Assembly: GCA_028023455.1 (NCBI GenBank)
Contig: JAQFVV010006221.1
Span: forward strand, 4,357,166-4,421,165
DNA: 64,000 bases
From: Epiperipatus broadwayi
Lineage: Eukaryota > Onychophora > Udeonychophora > Euonychophora > Peripatidae
Direction: 5' to 3'
The position numbers and the translations under genes were made by a program. Below the pieces are notes generated by a model, which saw only the letters and a list, made by a program, of their open reading frames with translations, did not search any database and had not been told where the DNA came from. How positions within the stretch are numbered: the first letter of the stretch is position 1; each line of letters begins with the position of its first letter. Positions 1 to 10,194 of the stretch are shown here, in pieces.

Positions 1-1186
1 TATTATGGTATATTCATTTTCAATATCATCTTATTTTGGATTCATCCATTGCCTCATTTCTTACTTTTTTACAATGGAATGTTGTTTTATGTATAAATGA
101 ACTTGTGAGATTTTTATAGCAGCATTTCAGACTATTATCTCTTCCTAAGTTTTTCTTTCATGCTCTTCGATTTATTTCAAGCTTTTACTAGCTTCATTCA
201 TTATGACACAATAATAATCAAAATATATCATTACAATTGTGTTTGCATTGTTATCTATAAAAATGTTTACTAGGAAGTATATTTTTTATCTTTTCCATAG
301 TTTTCTCATCAATTTTAGAGTCTTCCACATTATCTACTCCAATTGTAGATACTTCAGACTTGGCATCAATTTTAGGTTCTCCAGTTTTCACATACCTTTC
401 TGAAAGACTTTTTCAGAATTTTCTCCTGACTTCTTATTTTTATTTTATATTTCCTAGTATTTTGTGTTTTTACCCTTTTCTCAGTATTTTCCATCTGTTT
501 CATCTCTTCGTAGATTTTTTTTCACGTTTTTGTGTCTTTCATCTTCTACATATTGTTTTTTCTTTATTCATTTTCTTATTTATTTATTTCTTTCTTTAAC
601 ATGTACATTTGTATGAGTATAATGAATTGCTCCCCAAACTGGCTAACAAATTGTTTCTCTGTTGTATTTTCCATGATGCTTTCTATTTAAATAACTATCA
701 ATATCTCAAAAATTCTTAATTTATTTTATATACTATAAACATCTTGAAACCAGCCATAAGTGAATTCATTCTGAGTCCTATTCATTGATAACCTCATTTT
801 CTGCTGTGTGAAATTTGTTTTTGTTGGTAATGTTTCTCTTAGTTTTTAACTTTCATGCTTAACCATTGATTTCCAAGTTGGTATTGTGCCATTAGAAACT
901 CTGGGTTTGTGAAGTTATTATCTTAAATTTCTGGATATATATAAAGCTAGCAGACTTCTTAGTTATATAAAATGGACTAATCTACCTTACTTTCAGAGCA
1001 TACAGTTGTAATTAAGCTTGTAATTGGGTCACTGAGTGCAATAAAATAGGTATGTTAAAGAACATTAGTGCGTCAAAACTAATGAAATAGGTATTTAGAA
1101 AAGGGTCATCCATTGTTGATAATTAAAACATAATGGTCATCTAATGGCAATAATGATTAAACACATTTATAACCATAGCTTTATGC

Positions 1187-1190
<4 letters not shown>
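1..1190. other. AT-rich DNA with no recognisable gene
   Basis: The stretch is T-rich on the given strand, with short open frames only, for example a Phe/Leu/Tyr-rich frame at 360-599 that reflects poly-T composition. I see no splice-bounded exon, RNA gene or repeat boundary. It ends at a (TA)n microsatellite. Confidence 0.5.

Positions 1191-1217
<27 letters not shown>
1191..1217. repeat. (TA)n microsatellite
   Basis: This is an uninterrupted TA run. It forms the left flank and probable target site of the solo LTR that begins at 1218. Confidence 0.9.
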
Positions 1218-1220
<3 letters not shown>

Positions 1221-2746
1221 AACAAAACCCCCTCCTCACTATATAATAAGTTTCACCTATCACACTTATAACTCGGAAACCATACGTGCTTACGTATGTA
1301 AATTTAACCAAAGCTGTTTTGACTTAATCGCTATTGATCAGAATGTCTTATGAAAATCATTCTCATTAACTATAATACATTCCCAATGTTTATTTATGGT
1401 CATCCATAGGATTCCAAGTGCCAATCTTATATGAATATAAGAATTGCGCAAAGTGAATCTTAAGGAATATGAGAGAGACTTTTGACCATCGGCTAGCTCA
1501 ACCTCAGGTCGGGTGACATCATGGCCGGGAGTAGACCCAAATGGGAGTAAGAGTTTTGAAACACATAAAAAAATATACAAAGAAAATATCACAATAAGAT
1601 TTCTAAATCAGATTTTATTTAAACTACTTCAGAAGACCATTATTATTCTTTTGATCTTTAAGAAAAACAAATATAATTCAACCCTCAACCCTTTTAAACA
1701 TAGTTATAATTAAAACTCTGCCATTTTGATACATGCACACGCAATATTCTTTCCAATATTTATTTACAAATAAGTCAGGTAGTGAAGGTCGATAGAAAGT
1801 GTTTACTCCACATGACCTCATATACTAATTGCAACATTAATCTCCGCAAATAAGAAATTAATAGTTGGTTAGTTGGATTTTTATGTGCACATTAGGAAAA
1901 CAATTAATACTTTCTTTTTTATATATATAAAAAAAATCAATATGTAAAGTTCTTTTACCTGAATATCCCCAGGGAATTTTGTGGAAGAATATTTTGTTTA
2001 CTTTTAAGAGTTCCGATAAATGCAGGTAATAAACATAGAATTCATTGCGAGGATTCCCGATCTTTGTTTTCTTATATGGCTGTTGTTTAATGAGGCTCCG
2101 CTTTATGGTTCCAACACTAGTAGTTATTTTACTTCAGAGACATCTTGTTTTTGTTGAATAAGCAGCTGCAGTTAGTTGGAATTAGGGGTTCGAGTCCGAT
2201 ATGTAGGCTTTTATTCCAATATTTCCTTTTCATCTGCCATGAAGTAAATTTAATATTTAAACCTTTTGAATTCAATTAATGATTCCGTTGTCAACTTTTG
2301 AAGCTCTTCAGGGACAAGACCAGGAGCATTATGGGTGCCTCTCTTTTATAGTCCCTTGCATTCCTTCTAGAAGGTTCTTTTGATCTCACTTCTGTTTCCA
2401 ATTGCTGCCTAAGCAGATTTTAGTTGACGTGTGAAAAGCTTTTATCACTGCTTTTATTGTAAACAAAAGAAAGTAAAAATTTCATTTCTCATGGAAACTT
2501 CTAGGCTTTTATAATGTGAAATAAAACCTCATTTCTATCTCTTCAACCACCAAACCCATTCACACATACGTTTGTAACACACACATATACATCGTTTCAA
2601 AATGATAGAGTACCTTTACCCCTCGTTTGCGTATTTATGTAGCCACCACTGTGTAATAAAATTAAATTTATATATATCTACTTATACGCGTAATTACTGT
2701 CACCTATGATATTAGTTGTGACTGTGTTTGAACCCATTCTGTCACA
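1218..2746 (-). mobile_element. Solo LTR, about 1.5 kb, minus strand
   Basis: On the minus strand the segment begins TGTGAC at 2746 and ends GTTACA at 1218. It is flanked on both sides by ATAT (1214-1217 and 2747-2750), which fits a 4-bp target duplication but is low-complexity. The first 30 bases form a palindrome: TGTGAC pairs with GTCACA (2741-2746 and 2717-2722). A clear minus-strand TATA box, TATAAAAGAG, reads from 2350 to 2341, about 400 bp into the LTR. No second LTR or interior is present nearby, so this is probably a solo LTR left by recombination. The family is not identical to the other LTRs in the window but shares their end design. Confidence 0.6.
2341..2350 (-). promoter_or_regulatory. 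TATA box of the solo LTR
   Basis: The minus strand reads TATAAAAGAG inside a locally GC-richer patch. It lies about 400 bp from the LTR 5' end, comparable to the roughly 480-500 bp seen in the other LTRs here. Confidence 0.5.
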
Positions 2747-3252
2747 ATATATATATATATGTTGAAATGGGGATACCAAGAATATAACTGTTCATCTGTA
2801 AGTAATAATGCCAATTGTAATAATGATGAGAGATCGTTCAAATTGCCATCAGGAATACTGATCTCAATAAACTAAATACAATCAAACAGAAGAATCTGTT
2901 AGCTGTCTAACAACTAAATATGAAATATTTTTATTCTTATGGTTTATGCTCACTTTGTAATATTTTCTTATGATATTCTTGATCCTAAAGTTTTATAATG
3001 GCCTGTACTATCAACCAAGAGATATAATAAAGGTATAATATAATATATGTCATTCTGAGATTAAACTAAGGAAGATATAATGCTATCAGAAATCTTATTA
3101 TACTTTATTTCTATTCATTCATATATGTATGACCAAATTAGCTTGGATAAAAAATAAAACTTCAGACATTAAAATATATTGTACACTTTAATAAATTGAC
3201 AATAAAACAAAAATTCTTTAAGCTATGATCAATTAATAACACACACATATAT
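2747..3252. other. AT-rich spacer between two solo LTRs
   Basis: No gene or RNA is recognised. A short (TA)n tract follows the first LTR, and a CA/TA tract at about 3241-3252 precedes the second. Confidence 0.5.
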
Positions 3253-5796
3253 AGTAATGGGATGGGGTATCAGGGTGTGATTGGAGGTGACCCTCGGGTG
3301 ATGGAAAATAAACATCAACCCCAAGTAAACAAAATATCATGATGAGATTTACAAAAAGTATAATATTTAAGTAAGGTACTGATATTAAAGTAAGATATTA
3401 AATAATATTAATACCAGTAATGCTATAAAAGAGCATAAGATCTTGAAATCTTTGAGATCATCCAGTTAACTCCTTAGAGTAATCATAAGTGTAATTATAC
3501 ATCAACCAGCATTATAATAAGTAAAAATACTACTTGAGTATTAACTCAAAAGTAATAAACATCCATCATCATGAATGATCAACAAAAGAAATCAACAGTC
3601 CATCTGGTGACTGGATTTGAAATGGGTCTTTTGTACACCAGGCTAAATATTGAGCCTTTTCCAGCTTGGTCAATTGTTAAAACATAATTTGGAGGTACAA
3701 ACTAAGTGCTCATCATCAAAATACATCACAATCAAAACAAAATGGTGGAATATTAAAACATGCCGATCATCTTCAATGTTCTGGCCACTTAGTACCATTA
3801 ATGTACTGGCCAACTATAAACTTAATTTTCAATAGACTAAACTAAATAAAATGTAGTACAGGGGCTTTAAAGAATATAATTTTATGTGCCAACCAGGATG
3901 ATCAATCATCATCATCATTGGATGCCCAAAAGCACTAATATTACCCAATTTATATATCAGCCATTATACACAAATCTAGCTCAAAAAAACACAAGCCTCA
4001 AGTACTGTTGTGGTGCCGAAAAAGATGATGCAATACAATTTTTAACAACTGAATTTAAGTTTAAATTAAGGTCTTTAAAATAGGCTATACGCATATCAAT
4101 TTAGTCTTCTGATTTTGATTAACATACAATAAAAAATTATCACATTGTGATTTACATAAATATGATTTACAAAATTCAAATTATTACATTGATTTACCTA
4201 TATGTGATTTACAAAATTCAAGTTATTACAATGATTTGCATATATGTTCCATTAGCTTTACATAAAACCCATTTAGCACACAGGCATATGGCTTGATACA
4301 AAATGAACATGTTTGAATTTATCAAAAAAATAAAATTATTAAAAATATATTTCATAATTAATTCCATTTTAAAACTATACATAAAATTCACACATACATG
4401 TGCATCTATACACATCTAGATAATAAAAATTAATAAAAAAGAGACTAATTAATAATATTAATTAGTCTCTTTTTTATCAATTGATAAAAATATTTTCTTT
4501 CACTTTCTTTTTAAAAAAATTAAGTCCATTTTTTGACAGGTAATTCAAAAGTTTTCTATGACATGTTACTCTCAATTAATTAATTACATCTTTAAATTAA
4601 TCTAAAAAAGCTTTTTGAAGTCCTCTTTTTCTTTTTTCAAAATAAATTGTCCATGAATCAATCATTACTTTTAAATTTTAATTCAATTCAAGCAAAATTA
4701 TTTACTTGTTATCTTTTAAAATGTATAGATTTTTAAATGTCATTTTACCAAATAAATTATTTAAAATGTCATTCTCATTATATATAATGCTACTCACCAT
4801 TATATATACATTCATCTGTGCTTCTCTTTGTGAGTTGTTATTCATGAGACAGTTATAGTTCAGGATTGTCATAATAAGAAAGATATAATTCAGGTAAAAT
4901 GTCATTCAATCATTTCCCTTCTGTCTATGATTTTATGAGATTCAAGCCAGCAAAATTGTTTTGTCCATATTTAAGGCTTTAGAGACAGAGAAGTAGGTTT
5001 TCTTCTAAATTACATACTAAAGTATAGTGAATCAGCAGTAGCTGTCTTCTGTCTTGACTGCAGCTACATCTTCATAAGAGCTATCTGTATAGTTCTGGAA
5101 ACCATCTCTGCTAACCAACTCTTTCTATCCTGCTATTTATTGCCAACTACAGAAACTATTCTCATTTCCCAATGCTTCTCAAAAATTTTAAGGTCAAACT
5201 TTGTGGCTAGCTATGAGCCAGCCGCTTCTCTAAATATTAAGGCCAGACTTTGCAGTTGGTTATTAGCCAGCTGCTTCTCTAAAAATTATTAGCCAAAACA
5301 ACTGATATTTTTTATCATCCCTTTTATAGAATCATCTGAGGTAATAAAAACACAAATTTAAAAACTTTTTTTCTTATCTCTTGATTGGGAACAATTTTAA
5401 TCCCTCCAAAAGCATTTTTAATTAAAAAGCTACATTTGGAAATCTTATCAAAGATTTTTAAAAATAGATAATAGAAATGTATACAACAAACATTAATAAA
5501 AAGATTTTCAAAAATAAATCATGCTTCTTTTTTTTATATTTCAAATAAGAATAATAATAGTACAATATTAATATTTATTTAAATCTTTTTAAATATTTTA
5601 ATTTATAATAAAATTGTGTTTTAAATTCAGAGTTGTTTAACTTTTTATTTATTATTTTTATTCCCAGTAAATGTAGAAAATATCTACAAAATTTTTTATC
5701 TGTTTATTTCTATTTTTCCTATCCTTTACATATATGTGTGTGTGTGTTTACACACACAACTATGTTGCTGTCTGCCATGTAACCTGACTGATTACA
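3253..5796 (-). mobile_element. Solo LTR, old copy of the 23-30 kb element family
   Basis: The segment aligns along its length with the LTRs at 23052-25672 and 26543-30324. Shared landmarks are the GGGATGGGGT motif near 3260, the 'gggtcttttgtacaccaggct' region near 3625, 'ttttttgacaggta' near 4530 and the terminal 'catgtaacc...attaca' at 5777-5796. It is more diverged than those two are from each other. On the minus strand it starts TGTAATC and ends near ATTACT (a mutated GTTACA). ATAT flanks it on both sides (3249-3252 and 5797-5800). No interior follows, so it is called a solo LTR. Confidence 0.7.
5252..5274 (-). promoter_or_regulatory. Hairpin near the LTR transcript start
   Basis: GCAGTTGG pairs with CCAGCTGC, with one G-U pair. 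It lies about 50 nt downstream (minus strand) of a TATA box at 5328-5321. It corresponds in position to the perfect GCAGTGGCC/GGCCACTGC hairpin of the two younger LTRs. A second, related hairpin unit lies just to the left, near 5200-5225. Confidence 0.5.
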
Positions 5797-7220
5797 ATAT
5801 ATATATGAAATAAAAAATACTCCACAAAATATAATTATTAAATTTAAATAATAATCTTGAGGTTTCTAAGCCTTAAAATTTTCTCATTTTTTTATTTCTT
5901 TTTTTTTATATTAAAAATGAAAAAATTATGACAAACGTTTTTTAAATAACTCATTTGGGAAATGCTTTATTTAAATATATATTGAAACTGAAAGTTATGA
6001 ACATTTTTAGCTTTTAACTATTAAAATAATTTTATTTTAAAATAATTTATTAAGTTTGTTTGCATTCACATACATGTTATTTTCATGAATTTATGTGATA
6101 TATAAAGCTTTGCAACAAGGAATACTTTAAATTTGTAATCTAACTATAAGAAATTAAATATTCATTTAATTATATGAATTACTAGACTTAAATAAACTTA
6201 AAGCTATAAATGTTATTATAAGGCATATTTGTTTTATTAATTAAATTCAAATGTGCTATTGACAAAGTCAATTAACATCATAATTGTCCTTAGATTTCAA
6301 TATCTGTTTTCCTTAGTTAGATACAAGCATGTGACTTTGATCATTTTCCAACACAAGTAACTTTGAATAATTAAATAATTAAGTTTCAAGAATTGATTCC
6401 TGATATATATCAATTAATCCATAATAGAAGCATAATTTTGGATATAACTATTCTTTCATAAATGCATGAGAAGCTGTAAAGTCTTCTGATTCCTTAGTTG
6501 AGAGTGGGTTTCTTATATTCAAAGTGCAGAGTGACTTATCTTAGCTGTCCTCTAATAGCAATACTCATGCTAATTGGAGAATATACTATTAATTTTTTGA
6601 ATTGACTCTACAATTCTGTAATGCTTTCTATGAATTTCAAAATGCAATTGAAATTGTTAATTTGTTTTATTTTTATAAGCCTGTTTTTAAAATCACATTT
6701 GTTTTTCTGTAAATATTGCTTTATAGTTGTTTTATGTTGATCAAACTCCTTAATTAATTCATTTATTTATAATCTACTTAATCTTTATAATAAGCTTGCC
6801 TTTGTGTTATTCTTATATCTTCTTTACTTTTTTGCATTTTTTCACATATTCGTATATATTACTTTTTTATAAATCTCTTATACACTCTAATGCAATTTTT
6901 ATATATTCATCCTTTATTTTTCTAAGTTTCAACTGTCCTGTAATCTTCATCAGAGCTATAACATTTAAACATATAATCATCTAACCATTATTTTATATAA
7001 TTTTAGAGAGTTTATCAAAAAATACATTTTAAAAATATTTTAAAAACAATTTACTTTTTTCATATTAATCTTGTTTATGAATATTATTTAAAGAAATATA
7101 AAACCTATAATTCTATTTAATGATTTTTATATTCTGCCTTTATCAGGATTTTATAACCTTTTATTTCTTTTAACAATAAAGATTATATGCACAGATACAT
7201 AGGGAATTGTTAGTACATAT
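5797..7220. other. AT-rich DNA with no recognisable gene
   Basis: Only short poly-T-derived frames are present (for example 6796-6984). I see no repeat boundary, exon or RNA gene. The right edge, ending ATAT, is the target site of the next element. Confidence 0.5.
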
Positions 7221-7702
7221 TGTAACGAGCACAGACGTTCGTTACATTGTTTTTTATATATAATTATTAAACAAGTTAAAATAAAAAGTTCGCATTTAAA
7301 AACTTTCTTTAAAAATTAAAAATTGAAATTAAAATATCGTCTTAAACTCTTATATATTAAGTCGCACAGATAATAAAAATTATTAAAATAAAATTTTTAT
7401 TAAAGAAAAAGGTATTTTTAAAACTAAATTTTAAAAAGATTTGGAGACAAAATTATATCTCTAAATCTGTCTTTAAATATATTTTTGATTTGGAAAACAG
7501 GGTAATTAATTAGAAATGGAAATGATTGTTAATTAGTTAAATGTAAACCAGCCTTGAGCATTTAAATGAAATAACTTCAGTCAGATAGAAAGAAAACAAT
7601 AGAAACGGATTAGCCAATGAAAGAAATCCATTTGGGAAATCGGACCTCAGCGAAAGGATCATTACATCCATGACGCAATGTTAATTCAATCCTTGACAAA
7701 AA

Positions 7703-7710
7703 TATAAAAA
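7703..7710 (+). promoter_or_regulatory. TATA box of element 1 5' LTR
   Basis: TATAAAAA lies 483 bp into the LTR and about 85 bp downstream of a CCAAT box (7614-7618). The same arrangement occurs in the 3' LTR, with the TATA box at 10677-10684. Confidence 0.6.
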
Positions 7711-7788
7711 GGACAAGTTTTGGAAAGCATAGGTTAGTGACTGGAAATTGATTGATTATTGACGATGTAACAGCTAGGTGTTAGCGCT

Positions 7789-7825
7789 GGGGGGATTGAA
7801 AAAGACGCACAGCTTCAATCCCTTC
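7789..7825 (+). promoter_or_regulatory. TAR-position hairpin in element 1 5' LTR
   Basis: GGGATTGAA (7792-7800) pairs perfectly with TTCAATCCC (7814-7822). Two G-U pairs and one G-C pair extend the stem to 12 bp around a 13-nt loop. It starts 86 nt after the TATA box, so it would fall within roughly the first 60-100 nt of the transcript. It recurs at 10763-10799 and, with a changed outer stem, in element 2. Confidence 0.6.
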
Positions 7826-8488
7826 AGTTCTGCTAAGAAAGAGAAAAAAATGGGCCATCGTTTATACAATGAGGACCAACTACACGAAAAACAAAATCTC
7901 CAAAGGATAAATAAATAAATCAACCGGATACTAATCTTCGGACGACGTGGGAATTCACGTTTAAACGGCCAGGAATATAATAGGATGAACTATTTCAATA
8001 ACCGTAAGAACTTTAAAATTTATGAACAGTAAATTAAAAACTTTTCATATTTAAAATGATTTTAATATTATTCTATCTGACCAACATTATTTTATTAATT
8101 AGTTATAATTTTATTTAATGTATTTAATTTGTAAAATCATTTCCATTTATTTATTTATTTATTTAATTTTGTTCTTTAAGTTTTATTATGATTTCTGTTT
8201 TCCGTTAAATAAATTATAAAAAAAATGTTAAACTTAAGTCGGGCGTGAATGGCTGTATCGATTTGTAAAGATATATTAAGGGAGGGTAATCTTGGGTTGT
8301 TCATTTCGTAGTTGAATTGGTTCAATGGATTGGATATATTTATGTAATTAGTAGGTGTAATATGAGATCCGCTACGGGCAGGATTATAAAATACGCCACA
8401 CACCCTCTGTTTGCCTATGGATGGGTTTGTAAGTCGGCAGAAGACCGCAGCCCATTCCTATGGAGTTTTTAGTTTATTGATCTACTTG

Positions 8489-8513
8489 CCCACAGATGTC
8501 ACATTCCTGTGGG
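8489..8513 (+). promoter_or_regulatory. Second LTR hairpin with conserved loop
   Basis: CCCACAG pairs with CTGTGGG around an 11-nt loop, ATGTCACATTC. Element 2 has a different stem sequence around a nearly identical loop at 17252-17292, so the fold is kept by paired changes. The 3' LTR copy is at 11463-11487. Confidence 0.5.
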
Positions 8514-9474
8514 TGGAGAGTCAATGTCGTTTTTCTTTCTTCATATTGCTCAGATGTACATTCCTGACAATATAATTGTGTTGTCGTATCATGCTACATT
8601 GAATACATGAATGTATCAGATGGATTGGCGCCGGTTGATTGCGAAATGTGTTGCCTAGGGTTAAATAGGGATAGAATATTTTATTTTCGAATGCAAATCT
8701 ATATAGTATATTCAGGCTCGATCCTATAAAACTATTAAATTTAAGTTGTTTATAGACGCTTGCATAGATTGGCTATCGGTTAAATATGTTTGCGTTTTCA
8801 TATTTGATCAAAATATATAGACATTCGACAAATACTGATACCTTACGGTGAGTATCTAAAAGGTATTTATTCGGATGTCTTTTAAGTTATTGGTGACGAT
8901 GCAGGTATCTTACGATGAATACTAGAGGGTTTTTTATATTTCCCTCTGCAATTGTCAGTAATCAATAACTTTGTATTTTGATCGTTTATGTTTACTTTGA
9001 AATGTTTTTGACCGTTGAAATCTATGTAACCGATCTATAGCAACATATTAAACAGGTTAATATAATCCCATCTGTGCGAACTTGATTAAAAATGTAAATT
9101 TATAATATAATAGTAATGCAATGTAAATTAAAGTAAAATCAAAGTTAAAAATAATGTTAAATGTTTAAATGTAAATCACTAAAATAATTTTAAATCTTAT
9201 ATATATGTGCATAAATAAATGTTTGTATGTTAATTATTGGCAGTGGCTTACTTTATTTTTTTATATACTAGTAAATGATATTATTAAATCTCTGCTATTC
9301 CACTGAGCTAGTGACATGGGCTAACGACCGGAATCAAAATTTAAAAATAAAAAAAAAATTTTTTTTTTTTTTGACTTACGTATCTGCCTACTTTATAAAT
9401 TTTTCTAGGTTCAAATGCCTAGATGGCGCCCCGTAGTGCAGTTTACGTAAGTCCCAATTCCGTATCGTTACAAC

Positions 9475-9492
9475 TGGCGCCCAACGTGGGGC
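9475..9492 (+). promoter_or_regulatory. Primer-binding site, tRNA-Lys1,2 type
   Basis: TGGCGCCCAACGTGGGGC begins two bases after the LTR end. This is the standard 18-nt site complementary to the 3' end of tRNA-Lys1,2 used by several retroviruses and LTR retrotransposons. It fixes the element's orientation. Confidence 0.95.
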
Positions 9493-10194
9493 CGATCTTT
9501 AATAAACCACATATACCCTGAGCAAATTTTATCAAAATGAAATGTTTTATCTGTTTACATAAGTCGGATATTTTTAAATTTTATAAAAGCACTGCCAGCA
9601 AGAAATTGCGCATATATATTAAATAAAAGAAAGTATAAATAATTTTAAAACTAATTTTTGTAAATTAAAAAGAAAATCAAAAGGTTGCATTGGATATGTC
9701 TTTTTTTTGTTAATATATATTTATGCGTTAACGTGTATAGGCGCACAGCCACGGAAGTTTATGATCGAAATGTGGTACCTTACGATGAGTACCGTTGGGA
9801 ATTTACGTCAGTGTAATCCTATTTATGCATTTCAATCAGTCATAAATAAGTTGGTGGTAGTTATAATTGTGCTGCAAATATACACGTATAAATCCATTAT
9901 CTTGGAACATATTTATCTCAATGCAACCTTCCTAAATAAGTTAAATAATTTGTTTGTCATGCCGTAAGTAGAAATCAAATGGATAAAATAAAATAGAATT
10001 CTCGGGGGGAGGGGTGTAAACGTAAATGGTCCTTAGGTAGGCGATGGTCAACATTTTCTTTTTCTTTTTGTATAGAGTTTTTTGTAAAATTATTAACCGA
10101 ATGTTTGTAAATTTTGTTAATACCGTAATTACTAACCCTAAGTAAAATTTTTTTTTTTTTTTTGATCATTTTTTTTTAAGTAACTTTACTGATA
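9493..10194 (+). other. Non-coding interior of element 1
   Basis: The longest frame is 86 codons at 9707-9967, and it is not preserved in element 2. The interior holds one copy of the 20-nt hairpin module (9774-9793) and a purine tract GGGGGGAGGGG at 10004-10014. That tract lies about 180 bp before the 3' LTR rather than next to it. No capsid, protease, reverse transcriptase or integrase motif is visible. Confidence 0.7.

Larger units (their letters stand above)
7221..9472 (+). repeat. 5' LTR of element 1
   Basis: It is 2252 bp with TG...CA ends. It holds a CCAAT box at 7614-7618, a TATA box at 7703-7710, a strong hairpin at 7789-7825, a second hairpin at 8489-8513 and two copies of a 20-nt hairpin module (8837 and 8904). 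Its last 100 bases carry an AGATGGCGCC motif (9421-9430). Confidence 0.9.

Noticed and set aside
360-599. 79-codon Phe/Leu-rich frame
   Set aside because: It is explained by T-rich composition. It looks like membrane protein but has no supporting context.
9707-9967. 86-codon frame in the interior of element 1
   Set aside because: It is not preserved in the colinear interior of element 2 and has no retroviral motif.
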